Assembly: GCF_964355755.1 (NCBI RefSeq)
Contig: NC_092672.1
Coordinates: 18,040,501 to 18,104,500 of the forward strand
Origin: Antedon mediterranea
Taxonomy: Eukaryota; Echinodermata; Crinoidea; Comatulida; Antedonidae
DNA length: 64,000 nucleotides
Direction: 5' to 3'
Under the pieces are notes generated by a model. That model worked only from the letters and a program-made list of their open reading frames with translations, was not told the origin of the DNA and made no database searches. Shown here piece after piece: positions 45,189 through 64,000 of this stretch. The position numbers and the translations under genes are program-made. The first letter of the stretch is position 1; each line of letters begins with the position of its first letter.

Positions 45189-46806
45189 CAGTGGTGGCGC
45201 CAGCGGGGGGGCTACGGGGGCTCTAGCCCCCTCGTCGGGGAGCCTAGCCCCCCCGTCGGGGAACACGGGTACTTTTTGTCGGGGAATATAATATACAGTA
45301 AAAAATGTTCGCGTTCACTTCATATAGCTTCAGCGCCTAGAAAACCACGTTCCATTGACCGTGTGAGTACGTCAGAGGGCTATTATGCACTTTTATGCAT
45401 TCATTTATTGCCAGCGATCTAACTTACTACTAAACATTAGCTAGGTACGCACTTGTCTGGCGGTATCCCTTTGTACGAATCGTTCAACGTTGGGTCAACA
45501 CGCGTGATATCAAGTTCCATCCAGGGACCAAAATGTGTAATGTAGTTATTTTCCAGGCGAAGTTTACCGACGGTTACCGAAGGGAACACGGGTACTTTTT
45601 GTCGGGGAATAAATTATAATATACAGTAAAAAGCGTTCGCGTTCACTTCGTAGCTAGCTTCAGCGCCTAGAAAACCGCGACGTTTCATTGACCGTGAGAG
45701 TACGTCAGAGTGATATTATGCACTTTATATGCATTCATTATTGCCAGCGATCTAACTTACTCCTAAACAATAGCTAGGTTCGCACTTGTCTGTCGGTATC
45801 CCTTTGTACGAATCGTTCAACGTTGGGTCGAGACGCGTGATATCATGTTCCATCCAGGGACCAAAATGTGTACTGTAGTTATTTTCCAGGCGAAGTTTAC
45901 TGACGGTTACGTCGTGTACTGCGTCGACGTACGTTACACTATAGCAGCAAAAACGAATTATGTTAATTGTTCGTATGTTCACCAATTTTTTAATTTACAA
46001 GTAACCTTCTTTACCGTGGGGCACCTAAAATAAATTTTTCATCCATTACTAAACAAAAAAACATGCCATTTTCGCTTAGCCAACATCTTATTATAGCTAA
46101 GTTATTACATTTTCAATGTCCTGTATGTCATGAATTTCTCACCACTCGGAAGTCCAGATGGTACGCACGCATACACTTGGGAGGAATAAACTTATTTCCC
46201 TGACTGAAAAAGGTCTACGCTTGCGTTTTTTAAGCCTCTAGGCCTGATGTTTCCAAAGTATAAAATGCTATTTTTTGAAGACCTGCAGCTCTAGTTTTAA
46301 ACAGTTTCTTAGCTCAGCCCCAACAATAAAGCTGGTCATATTTCGAAGTACAAGAAGTGCATTTTCCGGGACCTAACATCTCTATTTTTCAAACATTTCA
46401 TAGCTCAGTCACAACCATGATAGGGACTTATATATTTTGTTTCATGTTTTGAAGTATAATAAGTTCAATTTCCGGGACCTCCAACTCTATTTTTCTAAAT
46501 TTTCTTTGAACTTTTATTTTTTAAATTGAAAAATATGGATTGAAACAGTCATCGCGCATCGTTTTTTTGCACGCAGTATTTTATTTATGCATTATAAAAA
46601 ATGGAAAAAATGGCTACCCTAAATCTGATTAAAATGACCTCAAATGACGCTAGAACGCGTTGCTTCCGGGGGCTTCGCCCCCTGGACCCCCACCGGGGGT
46701 CCTTGGCGGCCCCCTGGCCCCAGCCTAGTGATGCTCGCTTCGCTCGCATAGCCCCCTCGTCGGGGAATGTAGCCCCCGCGTCGGGAAGATCCTGGCGCCA
46801 CCCCTG
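45189..46806. mobile_element. hAT-like non-autonomous element, 1618 bp
   Basis: Ends CAGTGGTGGCGCCAG and CTGGCGCCACCCCTG are inverted, and the flanks CAGAACAG (45181-45188 and 46807-46814) are a perfect 8-bp duplication. CAG termini and 8 bp are hAT hallmarks. GC-rich ends with GGGGG/CCCCC runs lie just inside. The interior has a tandem duplication and no transposase. It interrupts a LINE. Confidence 0.8.
45261..45917. repeat. Tandem duplication of about 320 bp inside the hAT-like element
   Basis: 'gaacacgggtactttttgtc' through 'gcgaagtttac(c/t)gacggttac' occurs twice, at 45261-45579 and 45582-45917, with small differences. Confidence 0.8.
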
Positions 46807-47424
46807 CAGAACAGTATTCCAATCTTGGTCTAACCAATGTTTAATTTGTAGGCAATGGATTTTGTGTTTTTATTATAGAAGTACAGATTTTTTTTCAGCA
46901 AACCTAGCATACTGTTAGCTTTGGATGCTATTTGGTCTATGTGTGTCGACCACTTGAGATACCTAGCATACTGTTAGCTTTGGATGCTATTTGGTCTATG
47001 TGTGTCGACCACTTGAGATCAGAGCTTAGTTTCACTCCCAAATACGGATAATGCACTTCTTTTAATTTCAAGTGTCCCATGGAGTATTCAGATTTAATCG
47101 GTTTCTTCTTGTGGGTGATAGTCATAGCGTACTAGCATTTGGACGCATTTAATGACATTTGCCAGTCGCTTTCCCATTTGCTTATTCAAAACATTTGCTT
47201 TATCAGCTGCTGATGAATATGTTCCTTCGGTTGAATTCCAATATGCCTATTTTCTGTTCCTTTGTCTCTTCTGACAAGAGTAGGATATCCTCCTATCTTT
47301 TCGACTGCTTTCAAGAAGAAACCTCCAATATACGTTGGGTCATTTGTTGTGCTGTTTGCCTCAAGCCATTAGTTTTCTTGAAAATCCATCAATGCATCCA
47401 TTAATACCAATGCCATAGGCCTAC

Positions 47425-47600
47425 CGCGCATGTAGCTTACATGTGAACGGATTTTAGGCCTACTATAATTAGTTCGTTATAACCCCGTAGGCTATTTACG
47501 GTGTTATAACGCCGTATTATGGCGTTATAACGCCGTGTTAGGGCGTTATAACGCCGTATTAGGGTGTTGTACGCCGTATTAGGGTGTTATAACGTACACA
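47425..47600. repeat. GGCGTTATAACGCC palindrome array, right
   Basis: About five units of 'ggcgttataacgccgtatta', preceded by 'cgcgcatgtagcttacatgtgaacggat', the complement of the left block's flank. The pair may be the ends of a 5.5-kb foldback element or two separate copies. Confidence 0.55.
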
Positions 47601-48355
47601 AATACAAAATGAAAATGACGCACAGAATTAATGAAGGCTATTTTTATCAAAACAAGGTTTAATCGGATGCGAAGACCTGCATATTCCAAAAATGTCGATT
47701 TACTAAAGGAAAGAATCTTTAAAGAAAATCCTTGTTAATACGCTATTTTGCCGCCGAAATCAAACACGTCATGGTTGCCGTTTCATACTGGAAGAAAAAT
47801 TCTATTCTAGCGAGTGCATTTTAACAATACATTAAAATTGACTGAAGAACATTGAAAGTAGCCGACCTGATTGACAAGCGGATCGTGAAACCAACAAGCC
47901 ATTTTACCTATTTTGTAGGGCTATGATAAAATTCCACGTTTACTTTTATTGTATGTTTTGTTATGTTATTAACATAACAAAATGTATGTACCGTTTTTGC
48001 CATACGAAACATGATTAAAACATAATAACCGTAATGAAAGAAATCGCGCAATCGATTGGTGTATTTTTGTGTACCAATTTTTTTAAGATGTCGTACATTT
48101 TTCTCCAGAGATGCGTAGACAGAAAATGTGAGAAAACTCTTGACTAAAAATTACAATTAACACAATCATTTTTAATTGGTTATCCGCCCTTGTTATTATT
48201 GTAATTAGGCTATAATGACGTAAGTTACGCGCGATTTTATGAATTGCTGGTATTTAACATAGGTCGATAAGATAACCCGTACAAAAATTTAAATTGAAAC
48301 AAAGCGTAAATTTATGTCATGCGCTAACTATCTGTGGAAAAAAAAATGACCCAAA
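47600..48355. other. Intergenic, no gene recognised
   Basis: AT-rich DNA. The short inverted 'atgttatgttattaacataacaaaat' near 47955 is a hairpin. A 'ggttatccgcccttg' motif near 48179 resembles one in the ALKBH2 intron. Confidence 0.4.
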
Positions 48356-48357
48356 AG

Positions 48358-48765
48358 TCAGAGCCATATATAGAGAGAGTTACGGCATTGCGTTCACGGA
48401 TTTTAGAAAGTCACGTGGTGTGCACGCCGGCCATGTTTGTGTCCAACTATGCCTATGTAGCGTATGAAGTCGAGTCATTTGCTTAAAAAATGTATAACAT
48501 TCACAAGGCTTTAAATATCGAATTTAATATCAAAACAATCAATTTTTTTAAAGGTTTCTGTTAGAATAATAACGGAGTTACTGCGAACATGATTTTAAAC
48601 AACAAAATGTAAAAACAATGCATTACTATAGAGAATCGCTGTACAAACTAAACGCGTACGCGTAGAGTGTGCATGGAGCGCACAAAGCCATTTATTGGAA
48701 AGAGTCGGAAATTGAATGGATTAAAGCTAATCCATTCAATGTCGAAACTCTCTCTCTGCCAAAAG
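48358..48765. mobile_element. Possible MITE with GAGAGAGTT ends and an internal hairpin
   Basis: Ends 'agagagagtt' and 'aactctctct' are inverted. A 13-bp perfect stem with a 4-nt loop (ATTGAATGGATTA) is at 48712-48741. No target duplication identified. Confidence 0.35.
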
Positions 48766-49367
48766 TGGGCCGATAGCGCCCTCTATAAAACAAAAGACAC
48801 GTGTGTACGTGAGACGTCCCTCTCTCTCACCACCACCCGCCGCCGCCGCCACGCTCTTGCTTCTTTCCCTTTCCTTTTTGTCAAACAACATGTAGCCTAG
48901 GCCTAGTTGGCGTCTGTGCGATTATTAAATCATCTACAAATACAGTTTTCCAAATTAATATTGTATTCCTTTAGGGTTTATGTGGTGTACGGATTCTTAG
49001 GAAGTTGTTAACCATCCTCGTTTAACGTATGTATGTTTGAGATTTACTAGGCCTAGGCTAGACTCTCTAGTAGGCCTAGCTAGCTAGGCAGTTATTAGGC
49101 TAGCCTAGTAGTAGTAGTAGTATAGCTGAGTTTCAAAACCAAGACTTGTGGTGGGCCAGCAGTGCGTTGTGTGAATGTCGGGTTGATTACCAATGCGTGT
49201 GGACGATTGGGCCCAACGTGTTTAGACGTAATTCCCACGGACGGGTAGACTACGCAATTCATGTAGTTTAATTGGCGCTAATTAATAATGTAGGCTAGTA
49301 GTTTATTTATTAAATTCTCTTTAGTTAGTTTATTCATTATTGGGAAACGAAAAATACAGTGTTATAT
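48766..49367. other. Upstream region of the FTSJ3-like gene
   Basis: Contains a CT/CCGCCG-rich stretch (48808-48880) and TAGGCCTAG tracts. It may include the promoter or a non-coding first exon, but nothing decides this. Confidence 0.35.
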
Positions 49368-49370
49368 TTA

Positions 49371-49795
49371 GGCCGCTGGAATACATTACATGGTTCTCGT
49401 CGGCGCCCGCTTGCGATTTTAGGCCCCGCACCCAAAAAGTTCATCTTTCATCTTTGTGTATTTGTTAAGAAAAATCAGGGGTAAATATGGGAAAAGTACA
49501 AATTTTGTTATATTTTCATGAAAATCTGACTCACCTCCCGCCGATCGTGAACACTCAAACAATTGTGTATGTGATCGCACGATTTTGCAACATAAAGTGT
49601 GTATGTTAATCGTCGCGGACCGCCATCAATCTGTATTTTGAGCCTCAGTCTGAAACCAAGTGTTCTAGTAGTCCGGGCGGTGAGCGTGTGTTTGAACATT
49701 ACGGTTATTTCACCTAATTAAAATACTGTGATGAAAGATGAACGTTGACAAAAATCAAGTGATGACGAGAACCATGTAATGTATTTCCAGCGGCC
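49371..49795. mobile_element. Harbinger-like MITE, 425 bp
   Basis: TIRs of about 30 bp start GGCCGCTGGAATACATTACA (right end TGTATTTCCAGCGGCC). The flanks are TTA on both sides (49368-49370 and 49796-49798), the 3-bp preference of PIF/Harbinger. 'ttcatctttcatc' and 'gatgaaagatgaac' continue the inversion. Confidence 0.6.
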
Positions 49796-49884
49796 TTATA
49801 GGCCCTATCCTAGGCTATATCTATTCTCACTAGCCTACGACGATGAAAATCATTTTATAATGTTTCTTGTTTATTTATTTTGCA

Positions 49885-49985
49885 AATAAAGTTTAGCACT
49901 GTACTGAATTAAAGTTTAGCACTGTACTGAGTTAAAGTTTAGCACTGTACTGAATTAAAGTTTAGCACTGTACTGACTTAAAGTT
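49885..49985. repeat. 23-bp tandem repeat, about 4.5 copies
   Basis: Unit AAAGTTTAGCACTGTACTGA plus 'att', with one-base variants (gtt, ctt). Confidence 0.85.
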
Positions 49986-50711
49986 TCAGAAACACTTTCT
50001 TTCAATTAGACAGTGGTTTAGGTATTTGTAACCATATGAACTGGATAAAACCTTCTCATTTTTGCTGTTTGAGCAGTTTTAGGATAATAATAAATTAAGT
50101 GCATGTTCTAGAAATAGAACGCCCTTGTCGGTAATCAGGATTTGGTCTAAATTGAAAACTGATGAGCACAAGTTGTGGCTCGGTCATACAGGACTTGAGG
50201 GTCTCCTACCCTATTAAAGAAACTGAAATTCATAAAGTGAATAACTGTGTTCTTAAGTTAGGGAAAAAAGGAATCCCCGGTCAGCAAAAACACATAACTG
50301 TTGTTGAAGAACTGCCATTGAAGGTGCAGCTCCGATAAGGTTATAACTACTTAGTATAAAAAGGATATGTTGGCTTACTTTCCGGGCTTAATCGTATTTA
50401 GTTTTATTGGTCTATAGACTTATCTAATAATACTAATAGTACTATAGGATGGTAAAAATGTTTATTAATAAGTTGTTTCTTGCATACATATAAATGTTGT
50501 CTATAAAATAAAAATATTAACTAATTGCGTCCTTGGGTACCGTCGAGTCTAGCTTCTACCAGCTAGACCCCAGTACTTGGCTAGACCTAGAGTAGTAGTA
50601 GGCCTAGTACATAATAGGTCTAAGTAGCCTATTAATTACTCCCTGAGCAGATGATTACTAATTGTTTTGATTGAATTTTAAGCTTGATATCAAGATTACA
50701 GGTATTTGAAA

Positions 50712-63040
<12,329 letters not shown>

Positions 63041-63127
63041 GTACGATGCAGTTTGCTTTATTAGTAGTAGTTTTCTAAATATCTGGTAATGACACTTCCT
63101 TGGTAGTTAGTAGGGAGGTTTCGCAAC

Positions 63128-63513
63128 CTTACGAATACGATAACGAAAACGGATACGTCACACATTTGTGAAACTTTTGAGGTGATCCCCATTTCATATT
63201 CATAAAGCGTATTCGTGTTGACGAATATCACAAAACGAGTATTTGATCTATTTTGCACATTTTGCATTTTCATGATTATAATATAATTATACTTTTATTG
63301 AAAGTAATTTACTAAAATGCCAGGTCAATTTTTGATAAATAGCAGTTTTTTAAGTCCTCACTCGCTTTGATGTTACGTTAGGCAGCCAAGCACCAAGCAA
63401 CACCTACCTGCGCTTCGCTCAAATTTACCACAGTCATATTTTGGACGGTGCCCTCAATATTTCGTTGCCATGCGAAACAGATTTTTACTGGCTTACGCTA
63501 TCGTATTCGTAAG
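63128..63513. mobile_element. TIR element (MITE-like), 386 bp
   Basis: CTTACGAATACGATA at the left faces TATCGTATTCGTAAG at the right, a perfect 15-bp inversion extended imperfectly. No coding capacity. It sits in the intron after FTSJ3 exon 6. Confidence 0.65.
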
Positions 63514-63619
63514 ATTTAAGTGTAATTACCCAGATTAGATAAGGTGTACATGGCAATGACGTTTTCTTAATGAATGTATGACAACATCCTACTTTTAATA
63601 TATTATGTATACCTATGTT

Positions 63620-64000
63620 TTAATCAAAATTAATGGGTTCTTATTCTTATTCTTTTATTGCCAAATATAAAATACATGAAAAACACGACATACAAAAAAA
63701 AACAATAGAACCAACTGAGTGAGCTGGCATGGGACACAAAAGCGAACCTAATCACTGACTTAAAGCCTGTGTTCCCCACTCACCCAGTTTCACAAGAAAT
63801 GATTATACCATCTTAAAATATAATATATCAAGATTCCAAAGTTAGAATGACTTGACGTTCGATGTTAATAGTCTAGGATATTTTGGAAGGTTGCATTTTT
63901 TATTTGCTATATTGATAAATTTTGGATATGTTGTAGAATAGACATCACTGAATCAAAAAAGTATTTGCTCCATAATTTCTTTCATACAAAATTTCATTTC
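63620..64000. other. Intron of the FTSJ3-like gene, possible LINE tail
   Basis: 'ttcttattcttattctttta' followed by 'ttgccaaatataaaatacat' resembles the 3' end of a minus-strand LINE. No ORF supports it. Confidence 0.3.

Larger units (their letters stand above)
44190..47130 (-). pseudogene. CR1/Jockey-like LINE ORF2 C-terminal part, interrupted
   Basis: Minus-strand pieces in order: HLKLKEVHYPYLGVKLSSDLKWSTHIDQIASKANSMLG (46937-47100), RPRLEYCSA (46806-46840), then after an insertion VWDPQQESYKKNRAEL, THILKDLNWESLHERRAKSRLVTLYKE (about 45010-45100) and EWNNLPFKVRDAPNTKTVKSELEQI near 44780-44850. These are the reverse transcriptase thumb and C-terminal motifs of CR1-like LINEs. About 44 bp are duplicated at 46914-47020. 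A hAT-like insertion splits EYCSA|VWDP, and a minisatellite replaces the natural end. Confidence 0.75.

Overview
This is a gene-poor, AT-rich, repeat-dense window of an animal nuclear genome. Split genes with GT..AG introns, tRNA-derived SINE and LINE sequence, hAT-type and other terminal-inverted-repeat (TIR) elements, and many 'aggcctaggcct' tracts suggest a marine invertebrate, perhaps an echinoderm or another non-vertebrate deuterostome. The taxon is an inference from sequence style.

Two host genes bracket the window. At the left edge, on the minus strand, are three exons of an ALKBH2-type DNA dealkylase (1-3771), whose 3' part lies outside. At the right, on the plus strand, are the first six coding exons of an FTSJ3/Spb1-type rRNA 2'-O-methyltransferase (50712-63040). 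Its K-D-K-E residues keep the spacing of bacterial RrmJ, and the gene continues beyond the window. Its introns hold a 55-bp satellite (about 44 copies) and a 53-bp minisatellite (about 21 copies).

Between them lies about 47 kb of mobile DNA. In order: a foldback element built of TTGCGCAA arrays (4727-5535); a decayed, intron-containing hAT transposase of ZMYM1 type (6340-7987); an inverted-repeat-bounded element with a decayed minus-strand ORF (about 8063-10843); a 2.06-kb foldback element with GTCAACTCGGCC arrays (12920-14974); a Jockey/CR1-like LINE split by a 10.1-kb palindrome (15290-27335); another foldback array with a nested 441-bp TIR element (27490-29207); a nearly intact 5.75-kb L1/Tx1-like LINE with a 15-bp target duplication (29334-35081); a stack of older LINE fragments carrying two opposed GACAGACC-rich elements (35140-41900); and a CR1-like LINE tail carrying a 1.6-kb hAT-like element and a 53-bp minisatellite (44190-47130).

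The main discovery is the palindrome at 16097-26232. It begins with AG, ends with CT and is flanked by a 6-bp duplication (TGTGTT). Those are the hallmarks of Polinton/Maverick (adintovirus-like) integration, and removing it reconnects the interrupted LINE reading frame. It consists of two near-identical arms of about 4.9-5.0 kb around a spacer of 30-bp repeats. Each arm carries an unrecognised 230-residue ORF, a broken Polinton-type integrase remnant, and a two-exon gene that looks like a Bcl-2-family apoptosis regulator with BH4-, BH3- and BH1-like segments and a possible tail anchor. I see no polymerase, ATPase, protease or capsid gene. It therefore looks like a non-autonomous element made by inverted duplication of one Polinton end, which kept intact cargo genes after losing its integrase.
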